Shown: positions 7,813 through 16,642, numbered from the stretch's first letter. The stretch is 64,000 bases of DNA from Blattabacterium cuenoti (GCF_014251955.1 NZ_CP059203.1:361895-425894); one strand, 5' to 3'. A program made the numbers and translations. Notes: generated by a model not told the origin, from the letters alone.

Positions 7813-9042
7813 ATGTATGATATGATAAAAATCAATCAAATAAAAACTGTAAATGATTTTAATTTCAAAGATAAAATAGCTATAGTAAGAGTTGATTTTA
7901 ATGTTCCCATTAATCATTTTTCTCATAAAATAATAGATGATACTAGAATTCAATACAGTATTCCTACTATTCAAAAAATTATTTCTGATCATGGAAAAAT
8001 CGTATTAATATCTCATCTTGGAAGACCAAAAGGAAAACATTGTAAACGTGATTCTCTAAAAATTATAGTTCCTTTATTATCCAAAATCCTACAAATACCT
8101 ATCAAATTTTCTGAAGATTGCATAGGAGAAAATGTAAAAAAAAATGTTTTTGAACTAAAAAATAAAGAAATTTTATTATTAGAAAATCTTCGTTTCTACA
8201 AAGAAGAAGAAGAAGGAAATAAAAATTTTGCCTTCAAATTAGCAAGTTTAGGAAATATTTATGTTAATGAAGCTTTTAGCGTTTCACATCGTTCACATGC
8301 TTCTATAAGTGTTATTCCAAAATTTTTTGGAAATAAAAAATGTATTGGACTTCTAATGAAAAAAGAAATTCAATGTTTAGAAAAAATATTAGGAAAAGGA
8401 AGAAAACCTATTACTATTTTATTAGGAGGAGCTAAAATATCTTCTAAAATTAACATTATTGAACATATTATTCATTTTGCAGATCATATTTTAATAGGGG
8501 GAGGAATGGCGTATCCTTTTATTAAGATGCAAGGAGGAAATATAGGAAAATCCATGATAGAAAAAGATCAAAATGAAAAAACTAAAAAAATACTAAAAAA
8601 TATTCTTAATAAATGTAAAAAAAAAAAAAATTTATTTTTTCCAAAAGATGTTGTTATAGCCGATTCATTCAACAATCATGCTAATAAAAAAATTGTATCT
8701 ATTCATTCTATACCTAATGGATGGATGGGACTAGACATAGCTCCTAACTCTATAAAATATTTTTGCGATATAATAAATCAATCTAATACTATTTTTTGGA
8801 ATGGTCCTGTAGGGGTTTTTGAATTTTCTAATTTTTCCTTAGGAACTCGATCCATAGCAAAAGCAATTGTTAATGCAACTAAAAAAGGAGCTTTTTCTTT
8901 AATAGGTGGAGGAGATACTATTGCTTCATTAAAAATGGAAAAATGCGAAAAAAAAATAAGTTATCTCTCTACTGGAGGAGGCGCTATGTTAGAAAGTTTA
9001 AAAAATGAAACACTTACAGGAATAAAAGCTATCATTTCATAA
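7813..9042 (+). CDS. pgk: Phosphoglycerate kinase
   Basis: Transfers phosphate from 1,3-bisphosphoglycerate to ADP in glycolysis (cytosolic). The amino-terminal domain shows RVDFNVPIN and the SHLGRPKG block. The carboxy-terminal nucleotide domain shows GGAKISSK, FFPKDVVIA, FWNGPVGVFE and the phosphate-binding GGGDTIAS; STGGGAMLE lies near the end. The 409 residues are close to the usual 390-410. ATG at 7813 and 7822 are both possible. A 14-A run at 8617-8630 encodes KKKKN in the nucleotide-binding half and is the longest homopolymer I noticed; the frame is intact through it. gpmI and eno, the next two glycolytic steps, are also in this window but far away. Confidence 0.97.
   Translation: MYDMIKINQIKTVNDFNFKDKIAIVRVDFNVPINHFSHKIIDDTRIQYSIPTIQKIISDHGKIVLISHLGRPKGKHCKRDSLKIIVPLLSKILQIPIKFSEDCIGENVKKNVFELKNKEILLLENLRFYKEEEEGNKNFAFKLASLGNIYVNEAFSVSHRSHASISVIPKFFGNKKCIGLLMKKEIQCLEKILGKGRKPITILLGGAKISSKINIIEHIIHFADHILIGGGMAYPFIKMQGGNIGKSMIEKDQNEKTKKILKNILNKCKKKKNLFFPKDVVIADSFNNHANKKIVSIHSIPNGWMGLDIAPNSIKYFCDIINQSNTIFWNGPVGVFEFSNFSLGTRSIAKAIVNATKKGAFSLIGGGDTIASLKMEKCEKKISYLSTGGGAMLESLKNETLTGIKAIIS
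8617..8630 (+). repeat. Poly(A)14 tract inside pgk
   Basis: Fourteen consecutive A residues in the coding strand, between a TGT codon and TTT. They are read in frame as four lysines plus the first two bases of an AAT codon. Length changes by DNA or RNA polymerase slippage would truncate the kinase. Confidence 0.95.
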
Positions 9043-9076
9043 AAACGAAACTTACAGTTAATTTTTTTAAAATTAT

Positions 9077-9084
9077 TATATTTG
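9077..9084 (+). promoter_or_regulatory. Possible -7 promoter element of the sod gene
   Basis: TATATTTG fits the flavobacterial -7 consensus TAnnTTTG and ends 31 bases before the ATG at 9116. I do not see a clear TTG at the expected -33 spacing, so this is only a candidate. Confidence 0.25.
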
Positions 9085-9115
9085 TTGTCAATATTTGTTT
9101 TCAAAATAAAAAACT

Positions 9116-9736
9116 ATGTTATTTAAACTTCCAAAATTATCTTATTCTTATAAGGATTTTGAACCTTATATAGATCGAAAAACTATGGAAATTCATTATA
9201 CAAAACATCATTCGGCATATACTAACAACTTAAATAAAGCTATTGAGGGAACAGACATGGTTAATTTATCCATTGAAGAAATTTTAAGAAGGGCAAATAT
9301 TGAAACTTCAATAATACGAAATAATAGTGGTGGATTTTATAATCATAATTTATTCTGGAAAATATTAATTCCTCATTCAGAAAGTACTCTTCCAAGTATG
9401 GATCTAAATGAAATTTTTAAAAAAAATTTCAAATCTTTTGATTCTTTTAAAGAAAAATTTTCTGAAATTGCGGCAAATCGTTTTGGTTCTGGATGGGCTT
9501 GGCTATGTGTGAAAAATAAAAATGAATTAACTATTTGTTCTACAGGAAATCAAGATAATCCATTAATGTTAGGAATAGGTTGTTGTGAAGGAACTCCAAT
9601 TTTAGGACTAGATGTTTGGGAACATGCTTACTATCTTCAATATCAAAATCGTCGTTTAGATTATATTTCTTCTTTTTGGAATATTGTTAACTGGAAAAAA
9701 GTTGAAGAAAATTATAAAATAGCCATAGAAAAATAA
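9116..9736 (+). CDS. Superoxide dismutase (Fe/Mn family, Mn-like)
   Basis: Dismutates superoxide; cytosolic, with no signal peptide. Metal ligands expected for the family are visible at H27 (IHYTKHH), H77 (YNHNLFW), D166 and H170 (LDVWEHAYY). GSGWAWL at 125-131 is the usual core. Two features point to the manganese or cambialistic form: glycine rather than glutamine just before the second ligand helix (NSGGFYNH), and the glutamine in GNQDNP near residue 146. Metal choice cannot be proven by sequence. The length of 206 residues is normal. It follows pgk by 73 bases on the same strand; a possible promoter element lies in between. Confidence 0.95.
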   Translation: MLFKLPKLSYSYKDFEPYIDRKTMEIHYTKHHSAYTNNLNKAIEGTDMVNLSIEEILRRANIETSIIRNNSGGFYNHNLFWKILIPHSESTLPSMDLNEIFKKNFKSFDSFKEKFSEIAANRFGSGWAWLCVKNKNELTICSTGNQDNPLMLGIGCCEGTPILGLDVWEHAYYLQYQNRRLDYISSFWNIVNWKKVEENYKIAIEK

Positions 9737-9803
9737 TTGAGAATACAAACAAAAATACATAAATCATAAATGATAATGATCTTATCATAATTCATTAATA
9801 TTA

Positions 9804-10166
9804 ATGGGGAAGATTATTTTAGAAAACATAAAATTATTTGGATTTCATGGATGTATGCCGGAAGAAGCATATGTAGGTTCTTATTATACAGTAAATATAG
9901 AAGTTGAATTGGATTTTTCTCAAGCTTCTATCAAGGATGATTTATCAAAAACCATTAATTATATACACTTATATCGTATTGTAAAAGAAGAAATGGCTAT
10001 TAATTCTAAATTATTAGAACATTTAGCTCAAAGAATAATTCAAAGAATTAAAAAATATAGAACAAATTTAATCAAGTATACAAAAATAAAAATTTGTAAA
10101 GAAAATCCTCCCTTACAAAGTAGTGTAGATAGAGTATGCATTCTTTTAGAGGATCTCAGAGAATAA
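9804..10166 (+). CDS. folB: Dihydroneopterin aldolase
   Basis: Cleaves 7,8-dihydroneopterin to 6-hydroxymethyl-dihydropterin and glycolaldehyde in folate synthesis. The 120-residue length and the pattern GKIILENIKLFGFHGCMPEE, then VNIEVELDFSQASIKDDLSKTINYIHLY, LLEHLAQRI and the carboxy-terminal KICKENPPL are those of FolB. The glutamate in CMPEE and the lysine in the CKENPP block correspond to the usual active-site positions. It starts at ATG 9804 in an A+T-rich leader. tRNA-Cys begins 48 bases after its stop on the same strand. No other folate gene is in the window. Confidence 0.92.
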   Translation: MGKIILENIKLFGFHGCMPEEAYVGSYYTVNIEVELDFSQASIKDDLSKTINYIHLYRIVKEEMAINSKLLEHLAQRIIQRIKKYRTNLIKYTKIKICKENPPLQSSVDRVCILLEDLRE

Positions 10167-10214
10167 ATCAATAAGAAAATTGTAAAATTATTTATTAATA
10201 ATAATTTTTATTTT

Positions 10215-10285
10215 GGCACTGTGGCCGAGTGGAAAGGCAGAGGTCTGCAAAACCTTTTATAGCGGTTCGATTCCGCTCTGTGCCT
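10215..10285 (+). tRNA. tRNA-Cys (anticodon GCA)
   Basis: The acceptor GGCACTG pairs with CTGTGCC with one T-T mismatch at position 6-67. The D arm is GCCG/GGC-like, the anticodon arm GAGGT-CTGCAAA-ACCTT gives anticodon GCA, and the T arm AGCGG-TTCGATT-CCGCT is perfect. The discriminator T (U73) is the key identity base for cysteine tRNA. CCA is not encoded. A hairpin and T-run follow. Confidence 0.95.
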
Positions 10286-10297
10286 TTTTTTATTAAG

Positions 10298-10327
10298 AAT
10301 CTCTTAAAAAGAGAGAGATTTTTTTTT
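10298..10327 (+). terminator. Intrinsic terminator after tRNA-Cys
   Basis: AATCTCT (10298-10304) pairs with AGAGATT (10314-10320) across a 9-base loop and runs into nine T residues (10319-10327). It sits 13 bases after the tRNA-Cys 3' end, as expected for a rho-independent terminator. It is the clearest terminator in the window. Confidence 0.75.
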
Positions 10328-10446
10328 AGATTTATCTATTTCTATATTTTCTGTACATTTGCGAATTTAAATTGTAATTATAAAAATTTAAAAAAGAAAA
10401 TAAGAATAACAAGATTTGATTTATTATATATTTATAAATTAAAATA

Positions 10447-11193
10447 ATGAAGATCAATAATATTCTCATTTCACATCCTATGACAGGTTCAAATTCTCCA
10501 TATCTAGAACTCAGTAAAAATAATAAAAATATAAAAATCGATTTTCGATCTTTTATAGAAGTAAAAGGAGCATCATCTGTCGATGTTAGAAAACAAAAAA
10601 TTAATTTTTCTGATTTTACGGTGGTTCTTTTTATAAGTAAAAATTCTGTAGATCACTATTTCAGATTAGCAGAATCTATGCGTTTCAAAGTTCCTATTTC
10701 TATGAAATATGTTTGTCTAACAGAAACAATAGCTTATTATTTGCAAAAATATATAGTCTATAGAAAAAGAAAAATCCATGTTGGAAAAAAATACTTTCAA
10801 GATATACTCCCTTATATCAAAAAACATTCAAAAGAAAAATTCCTTTTACCATCTTCAGACATATTGAAACCAGAAATACCAAACATGCTAAATAAACTCA
10901 ATAATCTTTTTTGGAAAAGAGCTATTCTATATAAAACTTCTTCCAGTGATTTATCTGATTTAAAACATATTATATATTATGATATTTTAGTTTTTTTTAG
11001 CCCTGCATGTATCAAATCTTTATTTGAAAATTTTCCAAATTTTAATCAAAAAAATATAAAAATTGCAACTTTCGGAAAGAATACTTTGAACGCTGCAGCT
11101 AAAGCTGGATTAAAAATAGCTATTAAAGTTCCCACTCCAGAATTTCCTTCTATGTCTATGGCTTTAGAAAAATATATAAAAGAATATCGTTAA
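10447..11193 (+). CDS. HemD-like (uroporphyrinogen-III synthase fold) protein
   Basis: 248 residues with the two-domain alpha/beta layout of uroporphyrinogen-III synthase: an early VKGASSVDVRKQ segment, DFTVVLFISKNSVDHYF, a middle KFLLPSSDILKPEIPNML, DILVFFSPACIKSLFENF, and near the end IATFGKNTLNAAAKAGLKIAIKVPTPEFPSMSMAL. These match the Bacteroidetes proteins annotated as HemD. No other haem-pathway gene lies here, and the family is functionally loose in sequence, so true synthase activity is uncertain. In free-living Bacteroidetes such HemD-like genes can lie outside haem operons. The stop lies 7 bases from the stop of convergent glmS. The call by fold is fairly sure, by function less so. 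Confidence 0.75.
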   Translation: MKINNILISHPMTGSNSPYLELSKNNKNIKIDFRSFIEVKGASSVDVRKQKINFSDFTVVLFISKNSVDHYFRLAESMRFKVPISMKYVCLTETIAYYLQKYIVYRKRKIHVGKKYFQDILPYIKKHSKEKFLLPSSDILKPEIPNMLNKLNNLFWKRAILYKTSSSDLSDLKHIIYYDILVFFSPACIKSLFENFPNFNQKNIKIATFGKNTLNAAAKAGLKIAIKVPTPEFPSMSMALEKYIKEYR

Positions 11194-11200
11194 CTATTTA

Positions 11201-13048
11201 TTATTCCACTGTTACAGACTTAGCTAAATTTCTTGGTTGGTCCACATTTTCTCCTCTTATAAAAGCTATTTGATAAGCCAATAATTGAAGAGGAATCACG
11301 GTTACTAATGGACTAAGTTCTTCAGAAATATTTGGAACCTTAATAACATAATCCGCTAACATGCTCACTTGAATATCTCCCTCATTTACTATAGCTATAA
11401 TCTTTCCTTTTCTTGCTTTAATTTCCTGAATATTTCCTATTATTTTTTCATAACACCCTTTTTTTGTTGCAATAATAACTACTGGCATATTTTCATCTAT
11501 TAAAGCAATAGGTCCATGTTTCATTTCAGCTGCAGGATACCCTTCAGCATGAATGTAGGAAATTTCTTTTAATTTTAAAGCTCCTTCCAAAGCCACTGGA
11601 AAATTAATTCCTCTTCCCAAATAAAGAAAATTATTGACATTATGATATACTTTAGATATTTTTTTTATGGATTCTTCATCTATTTTTAACGTTCTGTTCA
11701 CTTTTTCTGGAATAGATCCAAGCTCTTGACACAAATAATTATAACGACTTTCTGTAATAGCTAGTCTATATTTCCCTATTTTCAAAGCTAACAAAACAAG
11801 AACTGTAATTTGTGCAGTAAAAGCTTTTGTAGAAGCAACTCCAATTTCAGGACCTGCATGTGTATAAGCTCCTGCATCTACATTTCTTGCAATAGATGAT
11901 CCTACAACGTTGCAAATACCAAAAACAAAAGCTCCTTTTGTTTTTGCCAAATTTAAAGCCGATAAAGTATCTGCAGTCTCTCCTGATTGAGAAATAACTA
12001 TAACAATATCTTTTTTTTCTATAATAGGATTTCTATATCTAAACTCAGAAGCATATTCCACTTCCACTGGAATCCGTGCAAGTTCTTCCAACAAATACTC
12101 TCCAATTAAACTTGCATGCCATGAAGTCCCACATGCAACTATAGTAATAGATTTGGCATTAATAAAAATATCTTTATTAGATTCAATTCCATTAATACAG
12201 ATTAATCCATTTTTTATCAATAATCTTCCACGCAAAGTATCCAAAATGGTTTTTGGTTGTTCATAAATTTCTTTTAACATAAAATATTTATATTCTCCCT
12301 TTTCAATTTCTTTGAGATTAATTTGAAGCTCTTTAATAATTGGACTAAGTTTATGATTATCCACAATCTTACGAAGGTCCAATTCTTGATCCTTTCTAAG
12401 AATTGCCATTTCTCCATCTTTCAAATAAATAGCATTTTTTGTATAATCTAAAAAAGGAATAGGATCAGATGCAATAAAAAATTCTCTTTCATTAATTCCT
12501 AATGCAAGAGGACTTCCTAATTTTGCAATAACAATTCTTTCTGGATGAGATTTTTCTACTATAGCTATAGAATATGCTCCAACTATCTCATTCAAAGAAA
12601 TTCGTACCGCTTCTTCTAAGGATAGCTTATTTTTCTTTTGAATATATTCAATCAAATTGACAAGAACTTCTGTATCTGTTTTACTTTTAAAAGTAAAACC
12701 ATTTTTAAGTAAAATAATTTTAATTGCATGATAATTTTCTATAATTCCATTGTGAATTAAAATAAGTTCATTAGAATTAGAAACATGAGGGTGTGCATTA
12801 ATATCATCTGGAATTCCATGTGTTGCCCATCTAGTATGTCCTATCCCTGTTGTTCCTTTAATTTTATAAGAAGAAATTTTTTTCTTTAATTCATGAACTT
12901 TCCCTTTGGATTTATATAAACTATATCCATTTTCATAAAAAATGGCAATTCCAGAACTATCATATCCGCGATACTCCAATTTCTTTAATCCATTAATCAG
13001 AATAGGATATGCTTCTCTATATCCCAAGTAACCAATTATACCACACAT
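11201..13048 (-). CDS. glmS: Glutamine--fructose-6-phosphate aminotransferase (isomerizing)
   Basis: Makes glucosamine 6-phosphate from fructose 6-phosphate and glutamine, the entry to UDP-GlcNAc for peptidoglycan and lipid A. The class-II amidotransferase domain begins MCGIIGYLG, with the nucleophile Cys2 after removal of Met; GHTRWATHG and HNGIIENY follow. Two SIS sugar-isomerase domains show CGTSWHA, SQSGETADT, EIGVASTKAFTAQ and LGRGINFPVALEGALKLKEI. The end DQPRNLAKSVTVE is canonical. The full length is 615 residues. The upstream neighbour on the same strand is the glycogen-synthase-like gene, a pairing known in Flavobacteriia. Confidence 0.97.
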   Translation of the reverse strand: MCGIIGYLGYREAYPILINGLKKLEYRGYDSSGIAIFYENGYSLYKSKGKVHELKKKISSYKIKGTTGIGHTRWATHGIPDDINAHPHVSNSNELILIHNGIIENYHAIKIILLKNGFTFKSKTDTEVLVNLIEYIQKKNKLSLEEAVRISLNEIVGAYSIAIVEKSHPERIVIAKLGSPLALGINEREFFIASDPIPFLDYTKNAIYLKDGEMAILRKDQELDLRKIVDNHKLSPIIKELQINLKEIEKGEYKYFMLKEIYEQPKTILDTLRGRLLIKNGLICINGIESNKDIFINAKSITIVACGTSWHASLIGEYLLEELARIPVEVEYASEFRYRNPIIEKKDIVIVISQSGETADTLSALNLAKTKGAFVFGICNVVGSSIARNVDAGAYTHAGPEIGVASTKAFTAQITVLVLLALKIGKYRLAITESRYNYLCQELGSIPEKVNRTLKIDEESIKKISKVYHNVNNFLYLGRGINFPVALEGALKLKEISYIHAEGYPAAEMKHGPIALIDENMPVVIIATKKGCYEKIIGNIQEIKARKGKIIAIVNEGDIQVSMLADYVIKVPNISEELSPLVTVIPLQLLAYQIAFIRGENVDQPRNLAKSVTVE

Positions 13049-13099
13049 TCTAACTGATGATTAAATTAGAATTTAATTTTTTTTATTATATTAGTTAGA

Positions 13100-13918
13100 T
13101 TAATTAATTTGTTCTAAAACAGTTTCTTTATAAAATTGTTGATAAACGGTCTCTATTTTTTCTACAGGATAATATTTTAATACTAAAAACTTGTTTTTTT
13201 CTATATAATCTTCTATTTCTTTTGGAAAAAAAAGATCTCCTTTTATGATAGCATCAGAAAAATCCATACACAACTTAATTAAGTTGAAATAATTTGGATT
13301 TTCTAGTAATTTTATTTTTTTATACTTAATTCCATCAAATTTAATTTTATTAATAAGATCTTCATTTAAAGATCCTTTAAAAGTCTTATTATATATAGAT
13401 ACAATTATTTTTGCATTTTGATAAATAGGATCATTTTTATAAAAATTCTTAATATATAATGGAATTAAAAAACTAATCCAACCGTATATATGAATAATGT
13501 CAGGAATCCAATTTAATTTTTTTACGGCTTCCAAAACTCCTTTTGTAAAGAATAAAGCTCTTTCATCATTATCATGAAAAAAAATCCCATTTTCATCTTC
13601 ATATATTGCCTTTCTTTTAAAATATTCTTCGTTATCTATAAAATAAACTTGTAATCTGGCATCAGGAATAGACGCCACTTTAATCAATAAAGGTTGATCT
13701 ATATCATTAATAATTAAATTCATTCCTGATAAACGAATAACTTCATGTAATTGATGTCTACGTTCGTTGATTACTCCAAATCTAGGCATAAAAATACGGA
13801 CATCGTTACCAATAGACTGCATAAACTTGGTAACCTTAAAAACTGATAAAGAAATTGTATTCTCTGAAGAAAAAGGAAATAAATCTGAAGAAACATATAA
13901 TATACGTTTACCTGTCAT
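13100..13918 (-). CDS. Glycogen/starch-synthase catalytic-domain-like protein (GT5, amino-terminal domain only)
   Basis: From the start at 13918 (MTGKRILYVSSDLFPFSS) this is a 272-residue protein. It matches only the amino-terminal Rossmann domain of family-5 glycosyltransferases: RILYVSSDLFPF, KFMQSIGNDVRIFMPRFG, FIDNEEYF, NDERALFFTKGVLEA, WIPDIIHIYGW. The carboxy-terminal nucleotide-sugar-binding domain of real glycogen synthases (about 475 residues) is absent, and the early KxGGL motif is replaced by SENTISLS. A frame extending to 13972 adds 18 residues unlike the family. In Flavobacteriia such a short gene often lies between glmS and panC. Glycogen synthesis is therefore doubtful; the real role is unknown. 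Confidence 0.8.
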   Translation of the reverse strand: MTGKRILYVSSDLFPFSSENTISLSVFKVTKFMQSIGNDVRIFMPRFGVINERRHQLHEVIRLSGMNLIINDIDQPLLIKVASIPDARLQVYFIDNEEYFKRKAIYEDENGIFFHDNDERALFFTKGVLEAVKKLNWIPDIIHIYGWISFLIPLYIKNFYKNDPIYQNAKIIVSIYNKTFKGSLNEDLINKIKFDGIKYKKIKLLENPNYFNLIKLCMDFSDAIIKGDLFFPKEIEDYIEKNKFLVLKYYPVEKIETVYQQFYKETVLEQIN

Positions 13919-14111
13919 CTTAGAGTTATTTTTTTTATATTTTGATATATATATAGTAAAAAAACGGATCATTGCAAATATAATAAATAATATCCAATAC
14001 TGAATGAGAACATATATGTCAAAAATGTATTTATCATTTCTTTATATCTAAATTTTTGTAGATTGCAGATTTTTTAATCTATAAAAAAACGGATCATTTT
14101 TATTGTTTATC

Positions 14112-16052
14112 ATGAAAAAGAAAAAAAATAAATATAATAATTTCACTACTGGATTCATCAACATAACTAGATATGGATATGCATTTGTAAATGCAAATGG
14201 ATTTCAAAAAGATATTTTTATTTCTAAAAAAAATACAAATAGAGCTTTAGAAGGAGATTTCGTTAAAATACGATTTAAAAATCGTTCTTCTAGTAGTAGT
14301 GGAAGAATAGAAGGAGAAGTCCTAAAAATTATCAAAAGAAAAAGAAAAAATTTTATTGGAATATTGAAAATTCAATCAAATTATAAATATGGATCAGTTA
14401 TAATTTATAACAAAACTATTCATGTAAACATTCATATTTCAAAAAACAAATTAAAAGGACATTTTCATAATGAAAAAGTATTAGCACGAATAATATCATG
14501 GCCAAAAAATTTCAATAATCCTTTAGGAGAAATTATAAAAGTCTTTGGATTCTCCGGAGAACATAAAACAGAACTTTCTTCTTTGTTAGAAGAATATGAA
14601 ATCCCATATAAATTCCCTAAAGAAGTAGAAAGAGAAGCGAAAAAAATTGGATACGAAAAAAATTTGGAGACCAATCAAAGAAGAGATATGCGAAATATTA
14701 ATACTTTTACTATAGATCCTATTGATGCAAAAGATTTCGATGATGCTCTTTCCATTAGAAAATTAAATTCAAACATTTGGGAAATAGGAATTCACATTGC
14801 AGATGTATCACATTATGTAAAAGAAGGGAGTTTGTTAGATCAAGAAGCATATACACGTGCTACATCTATTTATTTTGTAGGTAGAGTAATCCCCATGCTT
14901 CCAAAAATATTATCCAATGATATTTGTTCTTTGCATCCAAAAAAAGATAAACTCAGTTTTTCATTCATTTTTAATATAAATAACAAAGGAAAAATATTAA
15001 AAAGTTGGTTTGGAAAAACAATTATACAATCTAATAGAAAATTTACATATGAAGAAGTTCAAAAAATCATAGATAAGAAAAAAGGAGATTTTTACGAAGA
15101 AATTTCTACTTTATTATTTTTTTCTAAAATTTTAACTAAAAATAGATTAAATGATGGGGCTATTTGTTTAGATAAAATGGAAATAAAATTTCATTTAGAT
15201 GAAGAAAAGAATCCAACAGAATTATATTTAGAAAAAAATAATGAATCTCATAATCTAATAGAAGAATTTATGTTACTGGCTAACAGAAAAATTTCAGAAT
15301 TTGTCAGTTTAAACATAGATGGAAAACCTTCCCAAAAAACATATATTTACAGAGTACACGATAAACCAGATTTTCAAAAAATTTTTGTTTTAAAAAAAAT
15401 AATAGAACCTTTGGGATATTTCTTAGATATAAAAAATTTAAAAACATCCATTAATCATCTATTGAAAATAATTAAAGAGAAACCAGAAAAAAATATGATT
15501 GAAAATTTGATTTTACGTTCCATGAGTAAAGCAAAATATTCTACAAAAAATATAGGACATTATGGATTATCTTTTGTTCATTATACTCATTTTACTTCCC
15601 CTATAAGGAGATATTCAGATATTATAGCACATCGTTTATTGTATTATTATTTATTAAACAAAAAAAAATGGAAATCAAAATTAAAATCTGTAGATTTTTA
15701 TGAAGAACAATCTAAACATTGTAGTTATAAAGAACGTATAGCAATAGATGCAGAAAGAGAATTTTCTAAATTTATACAAGTTAAATACCTAAAAAAATAT
15801 TTAGGTCAAGAATTTGATGGTATCATTACAGGATTTACAGATTGGAGTGTTTATATTGATTTGATATTATTTCAAACTGAAGGAATGATACGATTACGTG
15901 ATATTAAAGGGGATACTTATAGACTAAATCAAAATAATTACAGTATCATTGGTAAAAAAAAAAGAAAAGTTTACCATTTAGGAGATAAAGTAAAAGTTAA
16001 ATTGATTGATGCCGATATAGAGAAAAAACAAATAACTCTTGATTGGTTGTAA
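14112..16052 (+). CDS. rnr: Ribonuclease R
   Basis: Processive 3'-5' exoribonuclease of the RNase II/R family, able to degrade structured RNA. Cold-shock-type OB domains come first, then the RNB catalytic domain with TIDPIDAKDFDDALSI, whose aspartates bind the catalytic metal, HIADVSHYVKEGS, FTSPIRRYSDIIAHR, and a carboxy-terminal S1 domain (FDGIITGFTDWSVYI ... GDKVKVKLIDAD). The 646 residues are shorter than E. coli RNase R (about 810), with trimmed ends. I start at ATG 14112; a TTG at 14103 is also in frame. A TCT/AGT serine tract (14285-14300) and an A10 run (15954-15963) are in frame. It ends 5 bases from convergent coaD. Confidence 0.95.
   Translation: MKKKKNKYNNFTTGFINITRYGYAFVNANGFQKDIFISKKNTNRALEGDFVKIRFKNRSSSSSGRIEGEVLKIIKRKRKNFIGILKIQSNYKYGSVIIYNKTIHVNIHISKNKLKGHFHNEKVLARIISWPKNFNNPLGEIIKVFGFSGEHKTELSSLLEEYEIPYKFPKEVEREAKKIGYEKNLETNQRRDMRNINTFTIDPIDAKDFDDALSIRKLNSNIWEIGIHIADVSHYVKEGSLLDQEAYTRATSIYFVGRVIPMLPKILSNDICSLHPKKDKLSFSFIFNINNKGKILKSWFGKTIIQSNRKFTYEEVQKIIDKKKGDFYEEISTLLFFSKILTKNRLNDGAICLDKMEIKFHLDEEKNPTELYLEKNNESHNLIEEFMLLANRKISEFVSLNIDGKPSQKTYIYRVHDKPDFQKIFVLKKIIEPLGYFLDIKNLKTSINHLLKIIKEKPEKNMIENLILRSMSKAKYSTKNIGHYGLSFVHYTHFTSPIRRYSDIIAHRLLYYYLLNKKKWKSKLKSVDFYEEQSKHCSYKERIAIDAEREFSKFIQVKYLKKYLGQEFDGIITGFTDWSVYIDLILFQTEGMIRLRDIKGDTYRLNQNNYSIIGKKKRKVYHLGDKVKVKLIDADIEKKQITLDWL
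14285..14300 (+). repeat. AGT tract inside rnr
   Basis: TCT TCT AGT AGT AGT codes five serines in an amino-terminal RNA-binding region (NRSSSSSGRIEGEV). It belongs to the same class of short trinucleotide tracts as those in fusA, birA and yidC. Confidence 0.5.
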
Positions 16053-16057
16053 AAAAT

Positions 16058-16528
16058 TTAAATTCTCACAGAAGGAGGAACAAAAACAGTATAATCTCCC
16101 CCATTTCTTATGATATCTCTCACAATACAAGAACTAATATGAGATTTACTATAAGAAGAAAGAATCAATACCGTTTCAATACAATTCGTTTTTTCTAATT
16201 CTCTATTTGCATAAAACATATTTTTTTCAAATTCAAAATCTAATTGATTTCTAATTCCTCTTAACAAAAATTTAGCCTGTTTTTTTTTACAAAAAGAAGT
16301 CATCAGTCCTTGACATAATATATCTATTTCTATTTTAGAAAACCCTAAAAAAGTTTTTTTTATCCATTCTTTTCTTTTTTTAAAAGAAAACATATTTTTT
16401 TTTTCATAATTTTTTCCAATAACTATAATTATTTTATCAAATAGATTTAAAGATCTAATAATAATATCATAATGCCCTAAAGTTATAGGATCAAAAGAAC
16501 CAGGAAAAACAGCAATTCTTTTCTCCAT
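16058..16528 (-). CDS. coaD: Phosphopantetheine adenylyltransferase
   Basis: Transfers AMP from ATP to 4'-phosphopantetheine to make dephospho-CoA, the penultimate CoA step. Nucleotidyltransferase signature GSFDPITLGHYDII at residues 10-23, including the T-x-G-H type motif; LLRGIRNQLDFEFEKNM and the carboxy-terminal ISSCIVRDIIRNGGD block (usually ISSSxVRE/D) follow. The length of 156 residues is normal. An A10 tract encodes part of YEKKN near residue 43. No other CoA gene is in the window. It is divergent from the ricT-like gene across 114 bases of A+T-rich DNA that must carry both promoters. Confidence 0.94.
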   Translation of the reverse strand: MEKRIAVFPGSFDPITLGHYDIIIRSLNLFDKIIIVIGKNYEKKNMFSFKKRKEWIKKTFLGFSKIEIDILCQGLMTSFCKKKQAKFLLRGIRNQLDFEFEKNMFYANRELEKTNCIETVLILSSYSKSHISSCIVRDIIRNGGDYTVFVPPSVRI

Positions 16529-16642
16529 AAAATGAAAATGATCTTCTATCTATTATACACATAATATAAAAATTATTCTCAATAAATAAGAAGCATAAGA
16601 AAAGTTTTATTTTTGTTTTTGTAAACTCATTAAAATAAGATA

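Noticed and set aside
10229..10447. 72-codon plus-strand frame starting inside tRNA-Cys
   Set aside because: It runs through the tRNA, the terminator and A+T-rich spacer; the residues have no family character.
14103..14111. TTG start three codons upstream of the rnr ATG
   Set aside because: ATG at 14112 is the better start, and the extra MFI has no support.
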